64,000 bases of DNA from Sulfitobacter indolifex (GTDB lineage: Bacteria > Pseudomonadota > Alphaproteobacteria > Rhodobacterales > Rhodobacteraceae): contig NZ_CP084954.1 in NCBI RefSeq assembly GCF_022788655.1, positions 62,001 to 126,000 of the forward strand, read 5' to 3'. Under the pieces are notes generated by a model that was not told where the DNA came from, made no database searches, and was given only the letters and a program-made list of their open reading frames with translations. The position numbers were made by a program, and so were the translations under genes. How positions within the stretch are numbered: position 1 is the first letter of the stretch; every line of letters begins with the position of its first letter. Of this stretch, positions 57,356 through 64,000 are shown piece after piece.

Positions 57356-57496
57356 ATGCCGCGCAGCTCCCTGTTCAAGCATCCCCGTTTTCCGCACGAC
57401 ATCATCCTTTGCGCGGTGCGGTGGTGTCTGCGCTACCCACTGTCCTACCCGGACGTGGTGGTTCTGCTCGCAGAGCGCGGGATCTCTATTGATCGC
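57356..57496 (+). pseudogene. IS6-family transposase, N-terminal fragment
   Basis: About 47 residues, MPRSSLFKHPRFPHDIIL, AVRWCLRYPLSYPDVVVLL and AERGISIDR, match the conserved start of IS6/IS26-group transposases (KxxRFPxDIILxAVRWYLRYPLSYRDVxELLAERG). After residue ~47 the similarity stops, where the helix-turn-helix (DxSTIYRWV) and DDE domain should follow. The broken end faces another fragment of the same family in opposite orientation. Confidence 0.8.
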
Positions 57497-57597
57497 ATCG
57501 TCAAGTTGTCGGCGATCTCCGCAACGATAGCTTGGGCGCCGGATATCAAGCAGCCTTCAGCTCGCGCGAGATGTCATCCAAGATCCAATGGGATTCG

Positions 57598-57945
57598 GCT
57601 CCTGGACTGACGGTAGCAAGTGGCTGAAAGGGTGTGGCGGCGAGGGCGGAAGACGGTTTGGACTTCGTCGTGGACGCATAAGAACTGCTGAACCTGCCGG
57701 GGGGATTTGAAACGACCCATGTTCTTTTCTCGCCGTCGGGGCGGCCTATGTGACCCTTCGGATCGATTGTTGAGACCCTTATTGCTGCGATGCTCGATTC
57801 CCGGAGTAAGCTTCTTCAGGGCTGCCCCGTAGCTTCGGAGTTTGTCCGTAACGACGACTCGAGGTTCGCCAAATGCCTTGAATAGCTTGCGGAAAAACCG
57901 CTCTGCGGCCCGTTTGTTGCGCCGAGCTTGGACGAGATCCTCTAT
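57598..57945 (-). pseudogene. IS6-family transposase, C-terminal fragment
   Basis: About 115 residues on the minus strand: ARRNKRAAERFFRKLFKAFG, VVVTDKLRSYGAALKKL, IEHRSNKGLNNRSEGSHRP, RRREKNMGRFKSPRQVQQF. This is the C-terminal half of the IS6 DDE domain, including the Asp of VTDKLRSY and the Glu of NNRSEGSH. The first catalytic Asp and the N-terminus are absent. Relative to the piece at 57356 it is inverted, so the element was broken by inversion or is two different copies. No terminal repeats were recognised. Confidence 0.8.
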
Positions 57946-58398
57946 CCGTTGATTGAAAGAGGGAAGCCAACCGAGACCCCCGGTGTCAAATTTGACTGCC
58001 GCAGTTCTGAGGAAAGCCATCACCGGTCGCTACCACGTCTATCAAGATCCGGGTCAAACCAAGTGGAGCGTCCGTTACTAGGCCCAGAATGGAGATGTCT
58101 ACATCTGTCGCGCCAGGGGGGCGGGGGCGTCATCAAGAAGTAAGGCAGCACTACTCAGTAACCCCTTCTAGATTCGGACTCTCTGGCGTTCGTTATTGGG
58201 GCCGAACCAAAAGCACACCCACGGGCCGCGATGCTCTGTCCTGGCCGCTGGTCGTAGACAGTAGCACCTTTCCGCTTTGCCATTACCGGTGCGCTCCTTT
58301 CGGCCGCGAGCGCTGTCCAAGCGGTAGATCTTCCAGACGGCAGTTATGAAACGGCGAATGACGGCGCCCGGGGCACGCTAAACCGGGCGCGTCTTGGA
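57946..58398. other. Region without a recognisable intact gene
   Basis: Between the transposase fragment and the SHOCT gene. Translations in all frames are short or low in similarity to anything I recognise. One plus-strand stretch near 58026-58085 reads GRYHVYQDPGQTKWSVRY then a stop; it may be a broken small protein. Composition is similar to the flanks. Confidence 0.4.
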
Positions 58399-58770
58399 TC
58401 AGTCAGCGAGGAGCTTCTTGCGCTCGGTAAACTCGGTCGAGTCGATCTCACCTGTGGCATAACGTTCCCTAAGAACCGACAGGGCTCGGTCGTGCGCCGC
58501 ATGACTTTTCGAACCGGGTCCGGTCGCGCCGGACAACCCCAAGAGATATATGATCCCCGCAATGATCCCGACCACGATCAAAATCATAAAGATAGGCCCA
58601 ACAATCATTCCAAACCCTCCCCACTGGTTGCCGCCCCACATCATGTCATGGCCATGATCGTAAAAGCTGCTTCGGCTCGGGATTTCTGCGACCTGTGCGA
58701 TAGCCGATGTTGCTGCCACGCTGAATGCGGCCACCATACCCGGGACATATACCCTGTTCTTGCGTTTCAT
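58399..58770 (-). CDS. SHOCT-domain membrane protein
   Basis: A 123-residue protein. A probable signal/anchor segment at the N-terminus (VPGMVAAFSVAATSAIAQ) is followed by a Gly/Trp/His-rich stretch (HGHDMMWGGNQWGGF), a membrane helix (MIVGPIFMILIVVGIIAGIIYLL) and a C-terminal SHOCT domain (LRERYATGEIDSTEFTERKKLL). Such proteins are frequent beside copper and other metal-resistance genes; their role is not known. Start ATG at 58770 with GGAGC upstream; a frame 31 codons longer is less likely. Confidence 0.8.
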   Translation of the reverse strand: MKRKNRVYVPGMVAAFSVAATSAIAQVAEIPSRSSFYDHGHDMMWGGNQWGGFGMIVGPIFMILIVVGIIAGIIYLLGLSGATGPGSKSHAAHDRALSVLRERYATGEIDSTEFTERKKLLAD

Positions 58771-59008
58771 TTCATAGCTCCGTTCGATTAACAGCAACTC
58801 GGACGACCTGCTGAGCATCAAGCTATAAGCGAAGAATGGGGCTTGGGTTGTGATCTGGATCAATACAGCGCCAACAAAATGCTGTAGAACATTGCAGGAT
58901 ACCGATGCTCATTGCATTTCGAAGGACTCCAAAAAAATCAAATATGTGCTTAAATGGGGCCGACTTCCCAGTTCTGTGTCTGCCAAGCCAATAAAGGAGT
59001 GCACGTTC

Positions 59009-59395
59009 GTGAGTTACACAATCAATCGCATGTTCAATGACAGCTCATTTGACGATATCGACGCCCGAACCCGAAGCGCCCTTGCAGACCATGGTTTTGG
59101 TATACTGACCGAAATCGACGTAAAGACGACGATGAAAAAGAAGCTTGATGTCGAGATGCCGTCCTATCGCATACTCGGTGCCTGTAACCCGAAAATGGCC
59201 TACTCTGCCATTGGGATAGAACCGCGGGTTGGCGCGATGCTGCCCTGCAACGTTATCCTACGCGAAGCAGAGGGCGGCGTTGAAGTTAGCGCCGTCGACC
59301 CGGTGGCGTCGATGCAGGCTATCGAAAACGCTGAACTGACGGCCATAGCGGGCGAGGTCCGTGACCTTCTGACGAAGGCGGTCGAGGCGATTTGA
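59009..59395 (+). CDS. DUF302 family protein
   Basis: A 128-residue cytoplasmic protein with the single DUF302 domain: FDDIDARTRSALADHGFGILTEIDVKTTM is the N-half, YRILGACNPKMAYSAI the central strand and VGAMLPCNVILREAEGGVEVSAVDP the C-half. Function is unknown; the domain is common in metal and sulfur-oxidation gene neighbourhoods. Starts at GTG 59009 with AAAGGAG nine bases upstream. One base separates it from the next gene. Confidence 0.88.
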   Translation: MSYTINRMFNDSSFDDIDARTRSALADHGFGILTEIDVKTTMKKKLDVEMPSYRILGACNPKMAYSAIGIEPRVGAMLPCNVILREAEGGVEVSAVDPVASMQAIENAELTAIAGEVRDLLTKAVEAI

Positions 59396-59396
59396 G

Positions 59397-60068
59397 GTGA
59401 GCCTGCGCACCGGCATTCTCGCAGCGCTGGCGATCCTCGGGGTCGCTCTGCTCGGTCTATGGCAGTTCGCGCCTTCGGTGTTCGTAAAGGCACGCGAGTT
59501 GATGGACGCCGAGCGTCTTAACATGCTGGTAGAGCGCGCAGGTATGTGGGGTCCTGTGGTGATTATCACGCTGATGACTGTCGCGGTTGTGGCGAGCCCG
59601 ATCCCAAGCGCCCCGATCGCAATGGCCGCGGGCGCTGCCTACGGGCATCTTTGGGGGACGGTGCAGGTCGTAATTGGTGCCGAACTCGGGGCACTGATCG
59701 CGTTCGGCCTCGCGCGTGTTCTGGGGCAAGATGTCTTGCGGCGGGTGTTCGGTAATCGGGTTGATGCCGGTCTGCTCGGCTCGCAAACCGTTTTGACGAT
59801 GACGGTTTTTGCGAGCCGCCTTATGCCTTTCGTGTCTTTTGACATGATCAGTTATGCGGCAGGTCTCAGTCGCCTCCACCTCTGGCGCTTCGCGCTTGCC
59901 ACACTGGCGGGCATCGTTCCGGCGAGCTTCTTACTTGCTCATTTCGGCGGGGAGGCGGTCAGCGGTGACTTCGGGCGGGCGACATGGGCGGTGCTCGGGC
60001 TCGGGCTGGTCACCGGATTGCCACTGCTCTGGATAGCCACCCGACGCAAAACCCCAAAGAAACCCTGA
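59397..60068 (+). CDS. TVP38/TMEM64 family (DedA-like) membrane protein
   Basis: A 223-residue inner-membrane protein. N-terminal helix (ILAALAILGVALLGLWQF), then VVIITLMTVAVVASPIPSAPIAMAAGAAYG, the VTT-domain core with its half-helices, GAELGALIAFGLARVLG, and SRLMPFVSFDMISYAAGLSRL (the typical RLxPxxPFDxISYxAG motif, here VSFD) and two more helices. In metal-resistance clusters it often follows the same neighbours seen here. GTG start just after the DUF302 stop indicates a two-gene unit. Transport function unproven. Confidence 0.9.
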   Translation: MSLRTGILAALAILGVALLGLWQFAPSVFVKARELMDAERLNMLVERAGMWGPVVIITLMTVAVVASPIPSAPIAMAAGAAYGHLWGTVQVVIGAELGALIAFGLARVLGQDVLRRVFGNRVDAGLLGSQTVLTMTVFASRLMPFVSFDMISYAAGLSRLHLWRFALATLAGIVPASFLLAHFGGEAVSGDFGRATWAVLGLGLVTGLPLLWIATRRKTPKKP

Positions 60069-60248
60069 TTGCGAACGCCCACAGGAAGACAGCATCACAC
60101 CTCCCGGCGCGGTGGCCATGGGCTCCGGGATGATGATCGGCGGGGCCATCTTCGCGCTGTCAGGGCAGTTCGCGGCACTCGTCGGGCATTCTTCGCGCAT
60201 CATCCTGTCAGGGCACACGCTGCAAACCACCATCAAAATTAACTTGAG

Positions 60249-60577
60249 ATTCCTGTCACCGGAGGCGAGACCTTCCATTTCTGCTCAGAAAAATGCCTGA
60301 CGAAATTCTAAGAAGACCGGTGGCTTTATGCAACTGGCCGAAGCGCTAAGCGTCCAAAGGCAGCGCCTGCGGACGTCCAATTTACCTGCCCGATGCATCC
60401 TGAGATCATCCGAGACGCGCCCGGTGCCTGCCCGATCTGCGGCATGGCGTTGGAACCGCTGGTTCCTTCGGATGAGCCCAGCGAAGAGCTGGCCGACTTT
60501 ACCCGCCGTATGTGGAACTCTGCTGCTGCAGGCGTGCCTTCCGAAAGCCGTCACACAGCCTTCCGCGTCTGCTAATT
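60249..60577 (+). pseudogene. Remnant of a copper-translocating P-type ATPase N-terminus
   Basis: Two pieces in different frames. 60249-60311 encodes a YHS-type metal motif GETFHFCSEKCLTKF, then stops. 60375-60540 encodes FTCPMHPEIIRDAPGACPICGMALEPLVP followed by EELADFTRRMW, which is the heavy-metal-binding start of CopA-type ATPases. The membrane and ATP domains are missing: after SAAAGVP the sequence diverges and stops at 60575. This is a truncated and frameshifted gene with no chance of function. Confidence 0.8.
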
Positions 60578-60614
60578 TGAATAAAGGGAGGCGGGGAAAG
60601 CCGCCCCTCATCGA

Positions 60615-62804
60615 TCACATCCCGGCAATCACCTTATCCAAAGTCGCAGGATAGTCGCGCACCCGCACGCCGGTGGCGTTGTAAATCGCGTTGGTGATTG
60701 CAGCAGCCGCGCCGCAAATGCCCAGCTCGCCAATCCCTTTCGCCTGTAGCGGATTGGCCCAATCGTCCCGCTCTTCCAGCAGATTGACGGTCAATTGCGG
60801 CACATCGGCGTTCACCGGAATGTGGTATTCCGCAAGATTGTGGTTCGCCACATGCCCGTCGCGTGGGTCGAACGACAGCTCTTCGGTCAGGGCGATGCCA
60901 ATCCCAAAGGTCATCCCGCCCAGACATTGAGAGCGTGCCGTTTTAGGGTTCAAGATCCGCCCGGCAGCGAAGGTGCCATGCATCCGCCGCACCCGTGTCT
61001 CGCCCGAGGCGGCGTGAACCGCGACCTCGGCGAAGTAGGCGCCAAAGGTTGCTTGCCGGACTGCTTCGGAGGTATCACCCGGCACCACGTGACCAAGTTT
61101 GGCAATCTCATCTCCGTTTAGGATCTCACTCAAGGGGCGGGTTTGATTGTCGAAAGTAGCCATGCCATCTTTCAGAGTAAGGTCGTTTTCGTCGACCTCC
61201 AGCCGCTCGGCCAACTGCCGCCGGATCGCTTCGCATGCCAGATAGACCGAGGTGCCGCTCGAAGACGCTCCCCAAGACCCGCCTGAGCCAGAGGCCGGGG
61301 GCAGGGTGGTATCGCCCAGCACCACATCCACGGCATCGCGCGGCAGACCCAACATGTCCCCCGCGATTTGGCCGAGGATCGAATAGGTCCCAGTCCCGAT
61401 GTCGGTCATATCAGTTTCGACCCGTGCGCCCCCCTCGGGTGTCAGTGTCACGCGCGCTTTGCTTTCCATCAGCACATTGATCCGTGCCGCCGAAGCCATA
61501 CCGTAGCCGATCAGCCATTCCCCCTCGCGCCGTTCCTTGACGCCGGGGCGCTCGGCCCAGCCAAAGGTCTCTGCCCCACTGTCGAGCGCTTCGCGGAAGC
61601 GGCGGGAGGAGAATTCTTTGCCGCTTTCAGGGTCTTTCTCGGGGATGTTGCGACGGCGCAGCTCAACCGGGTCCATGCCGATTTTATCTGCAAGCTCATC
61701 CATTGCCCCTTCGAACACGGTCACACCGACCGCCTCGCCCGGGGCGCGGACGGAACCCGCGCAGAGGCGGTGCACCCGTGCCAGTTCCATCGACATTTTC
61801 CGGTTGGCCCCTGAATAGAGGAAATGGGACGCTTGAAGCACCGGCTCGGCGAATGTTTCTCCGGGCAGGTTCGACACGCGCGCGTCATGACCAAGGCCCA
61901 TCAGGCGCCCTTCGGCATCGGCGGCAAGGCGCACCCGCTGTGTGGTTTCCGACCGGCGCATCGTTGCCTCATAGACCTGCGGGCGCTGCAACGCGACCGA
62001 GACGGGCCGGCCCACCTCTTTGGCGGCGATAGCTGCCGCAACCGCTTCGGGTGTGATCCCGAGTTTTGAGCCGAACCCACCACCAACATAGGGCGACAGT
62101 ATGCGCAGCCGATCTGGGTGAATGCCAAGCGCATCCGAAAGCTCATTTCGGTTGTATTTCAACATTTGGTAGCTGCCGCGCAGGGTCAGGTCATCACCGT
62201 CCCACGACGCGATAGAGGCATGTGGCTCCATCGGTGAACTGGAATGCGAGGGGGTGGTATAGGTCACATCCACCGTGAATGCCGCCTCTTTCATCGCGCC
62301 ATCCAGATCGCCCTGATCCAGCGCTTTTCCCTTCTGCGGTTCGACCGCTGCGGTGTCAGGATCAACGGGCATGACCTCCCCATTCTCAAGCTGCACCTTA
62401 AGCGATTGCGCCGCGTGACGGGCCTGTTCAAACCCTTCGGCGACCACGACAGCGATCAACTGGCCGAAGTAGGTGGCATGATGCGGCCCCTGAATAGGGG
62501 CTTTGTTTGCGGTGCCCTGCGCGGGGTTGCGCAGAAGACGGTCGTCTTGGATCACGCAGAGCACGCCCGGCATCTTTGCTACGGCATCGCGGTTCGCCAA
62601 TACCACGCGCCCGCTGTTGCCCGGCGCGCGAACCATGACGCCATGCACCATGCCCTCGACTTGCCATTCGTTGGCATAGGTCGCAGTGCCGGTCACTTTC
62701 AACGGCCCCTCGGGGCGGTCGAGCGGCGCACCGACAAGACCCTGCGCCATGTTATCCAATCTGCGAGCGGTAGCAGGGGCGTCCATCTTAAATTGCTCGG
62801 TCAT
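60615..62804 (-). CDS. Molybdopterin-binding subunit of an aldehyde/xanthine oxidoreductase (PaoC/YagR type)
   Basis: A 729-residue catalytic subunit of a molybdenum hydroxylase that oxidises aldehydes or heterocycles with water. Visible: [19 protein letters not shown] at the N-terminus, [11 protein letters not shown] (molybdopterin contact), [25 protein letters not shown] (active-site loop), [34 protein letters not shown] and, near the end, [15 protein letters not shown] holding the catalytic Glu. Its ATG overlaps the FAD subunit stop by four bases. PaoABC proteins are detoxifying aldehyde oxidoreductases; xanthine dehydrogenase relatives cannot be excluded. Confidence 0.92.
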   Translation of the reverse strand: MTEQFKMDAPATARRLDNMAQGLVGAPLDRPEGPLKVTGTATYANEWQVEGMVHGVMVRAPGNSGRVVLANRDAVAKMPGVLCVIQDDRLLRNPAQGTANKAPIQGPHHATYFGQLIAVVVAEGFEQARHAAQSLKVQLENGEVMPVDPDTAAVEPQKGKALDQGDLDGAMKEAAFTVDVTYTTPSHSSSPMEPHASIASWDGDDLTLRGSYQMLKYNRNELSDALGIHPDRLRILSPYVGGGFGSKLGITPEAVAAAIAAKEVGRPVSVALQRPQVYEATMRRSETTQRVRLAADAEGRLMGLGHDARVSNLPGETFAEPVLQASHFLYSGANRKMSMELARVHRLCAGSVRAPGEAVGVTVFEGAMDELADKIGMDPVELRRRNIPEKDPESGKEFSSRRFREALDSGAETFGWAERPGVKERREGEWLIGYGMASAARINVLMESKARVTLTPEGGARVETDMTDIGTGTYSILGQIAGDMLGLPRDAVDVVLGDTTLPPASGSGGSWGASSSGTSVYLACEAIRRQLAERLEVDENDLTLKDGMATFDNQTRPLSEILNGDEIAKLGHVVPGDTSEAVRQATFGAYFAEVAVHAASGETRVRRMHGTFAAGRILNPKTARSQCLGGMTFGIGIALTEELSFDPRDGHVANHNLAEYHIPVNADVPQLTVNLLEERDDWANPLQAKGIGELGICGAAAAITNAIYNATGVRVRDYPATLDKVIAGM

Positions 62805-63787
62805 TGCTGTGCCTCCTCAGTGAGTTCGTTCAGCACCGACACTAGCGTGCGGCGGGCAAGGGGGATTTTGAAATCGTTCCCACCAAAGCCTTTGGCCTCA
62901 GCAAGAAGCAGGTCAGCGGCTGTGTTGAACAGGTCTTCAGAAGGGGCCGCTCCGGTCAGCAGGTCCTCGACCTCGGCATTTCGCCAAGGTTTCGGGGCAA
63001 GCCCACCAAAGGCCAGATCAGCGCGGGCGATTTGACCGTTCTCCACTTTGACGAGACCAGCAACTGAAACCAAGGCAAAGGCATAGGACGCTCGATCGCG
63101 CACCTTGCGGTAGGTTTGTTTTGCATCAACAGGTGCAGGCAACACCACGGAAGTGATCAACTCGCCCGGTTCCAGCACAGTCTCTTGATCAGGTCGGTCG
63201 CCGGGCAACAGATAGAGGTCATCCAGCGTCAGACGGCGCGTGTTGCCGTCTTCTTTCAGAGTTTCCACCTCGGCCCCGAGGGCGCGCATGGCAACGGCCA
63301 TATCGCTGGGATGCGTGGCGATGCAGTGTTCCGATGTGCCAAGGACCGCAAGAATACGGTTGACCCCATCTATCGCAGAACAGCCCGTGCCCGGCTCACG
63401 TTTGTTGCAGGGCATAGCGCGGTCATAGAAATATAGGCAGCGTGTGCGTTGCAGTAGGTTACCGCCCGTTGTGGCTTTGTTGCGCAACTGTCCGCTCGCA
63501 CCCGCCAACAGCGCCCGGCTGAGCACAGGCCAACCTTTGCGAATGCGGGTATCATTGGCCAGATCACTGTTAGTGACCAATGCACCAATGCGCAGCCCGC
63601 CGTCATCCGTCTCTTCGATCTCGTTTAGGTCCAAGCGGTTGATGTCAATTAGCGCTTCCGGCGCCATGACTTCGAGCTTCATCAGGTCCAACAGATTTGT
63701 GCCACCAGCAATGAAGGTGCCACCGCTGGCCGCCTGACGTACCGCGCCTTGAGCGCTTTCGGCCCGAGTATAATCAAAATGTCTCAT
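62801..63787 (-). CDS. FAD-binding subunit with extra 4Fe-4S cluster (PaoB/YagS type)
   Basis: A 328-residue electron-transfer subunit. The FAD site is in [13 protein letters not shown] (about 25-37) and [12 protein letters not shown] (106-117). Four cysteines at 117, 127, 136 and 155 ([23 protein letters not shown] then SEHC) form the insert that binds a 4Fe-4S cluster in the PaoB-like branch, distinguishing it from ordinary xanthine dehydrogenase FAD subunits. C-terminal CO-dehydrogenase flavoprotein domain with [14 protein letters not shown]. Start overlaps the small-subunit stop (ATGA). Confidence 0.93.
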   Translation of the reverse strand: MRHFDYTRAESAQGAVRQAASGGTFIAGGTNLLDLMKLEVMAPEALIDINRLDLNEIEETDDGGLRIGALVTNSDLANDTRIRKGWPVLSRALLAGASGQLRNKATTGGNLLQRTRCLYFYDRAMPCNKREPGTGCSAIDGVNRILAVLGTSEHCIATHPSDMAVAMRALGAEVETLKEDGNTRRLTLDDLYLLPGDRPDQETVLEPGELITSVVLPAPVDAKQTYRKVRDRASYAFALVSVAGLVKVENGQIARADLAFGGLAPKPWRNAEVEDLLTGAAPSEDLFNTAADLLLAEAKGFGGNDFKIPLARRTLVSVLNELTEEAQQ

Positions 63788-64000
63788 GCAGTTTCCCCCG
63801 CAGCTTTGCGGATCGCCTCAACGATGTTGGGATAGGCCGAACAACGGCAGAGGTTGCCGCTCATCCGTTCTGAAATTTCCTCCGGGGTGAGCTTTGCTTT
63901 GCCGTCCAGATCATCGGTCACATGGCTGGGCCAACCGTTGGAGATTTCTTCCAGCATCGCCGTGGCCGAGCAGATTTGACCGGGCGTGCAATAGCCGCAT
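63784..64000 (-). CDS. 2Fe-2S subunit of the aldehyde oxidoreductase, C-terminal part (runs off window)
   Basis: The last 71 residues of the small Fe-S subunit. The visible part begins [12 protein letters not shown], the first of the two cysteine pairs of the C-terminal four-helix 2Fe-2S domain. [20 protein letters not shown] provides the second pair (CxC). The stop TGA overlaps the FAD subunit ATG. The N-terminal plant-type ferredoxin domain and any Tat signal lie outside the window, so export cannot be judged. Confidence 0.92.
   Translation of the reverse strand, partial: CGYCTPGQICSATAMLEEISNGWPSHVTDDLDGKAKLTPEEISERMSGNLCRCSAYPNIVEAIRKAAGETA

Noticed and set aside
58026..58140. Possible small protein GRYHVYQDPGQTKWSVRY on the plus strand, recalling YegP/DUF1508-type proteins
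   Set aside because: Only about 18 residues before an in-frame stop, no convincing continuation in one frame, and no ribosome site. Kept as unassigned sequence.
60072..60248. Hydrophobic plus-strand stretch AVAMGSGMMIGGAIFALSGQF
   Set aside because: Could be one membrane helix of a lost protein, but it has no recognised family and no good start; it lies in a decayed strip, so I did not call it a gene.

Overview
The window is GC-rich, gene-dense alphaproteobacterial DNA. The gene content and codon style point to the Roseobacter group of the Rhodobacterales, and a Sulfitobacter-like genome is my best guess. This is an inference from several features: many solute-binding-protein ABC transporters, an opgGIHC-type periplasmic glucan operon as in Rhodobacter sphaeroides, hydroxyproline catabolism, and GTG/TTG starts with ATGA stop-start overlaps. 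No rRNA, tRNA, CRISPR array or prophage was seen.

Layout. 1-1845: the 3' end of glycerol kinase, followed by an iron-alcohol-dehydrogenase-family gene. 1881-11260: a complete peptide-uptake operon on the minus strand (binding protein, two permeases, two ATPases, a gamma-glutamyltranspeptidase without signal peptide, an M20 peptidase), with a divergent IclR regulator. 11296-16847: a catalase gene, and upstream of it on the same strand a tight four-gene operon (acyl-CoA-dehydrogenase-like flavoprotein, PIG-L deacetylase, NodS-like methyltransferase, GT2 glycosyltransferase) of no known product. 17030-19954: a glutathione transferase and a divergent glutamine-dependent NAD synthetase. 20029-20301: a decayed MFS transporter. 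20555-26488: an RND efflux pair and a phospholipase D-family protein. 26503-31325: opgG-opgI-opgH-opgC for osmoregulated periplasmic glucans. 31603-32154: a 2-oxoglutarate/Fe(II) dioxygenase.

32361-43143 is a hydroxyproline region. It holds an imino-acid reductase of the Ldh2 family, a 2-oxoglutarate-semialdehyde-type dehydrogenase, a polar amino acid ABC transporter, a D-amino acid oxidase-type flavoprotein, 4-hydroxyproline 2-epimerase, an aconitase X fusion (cis-3-hydroxyproline dehydratase type) and a trans-3-hydroxyproline dehydratase-type protein. Together these would import hydroxyprolines. The 3-hydroxy isomers would be converted to proline via pyrroline-2-carboxylate, and the 4-hydroxy isomer sent toward 2-oxoglutarate. 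The deaminase of the 4-hydroxy route is not in the window. Two palindromes sharing ATACA-N3-TGTAT sit before the two divergent or forward transcription units and look like one regulator's operators.

43140-57186 holds two divergent PYROXD2/phytoene-desaturase-like flavoproteins, a five-gene peptide-type ABC transporter, and then a second, OppABCDF-like, five-gene transporter. 57187-60614 is a scrambled accessory strip: two inverted pieces of an IS6-family transposase, a SHOCT-domain membrane protein, a DUF302 protein, a TVP38-family membrane protein and a broken copper P-type ATPase start. It reads as the remains of a metal-resistance island. 60615-64000 carries a PaoABC-type molybdenum aldehyde/xanthine oxidoreductase, whose small 2Fe-2S subunit runs off the end of the window.

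Recurring pattern: in all four complete ABC operons a strong stem-loop lies directly between the binding-protein gene and the permease genes, probably setting higher expression of the binding protein.
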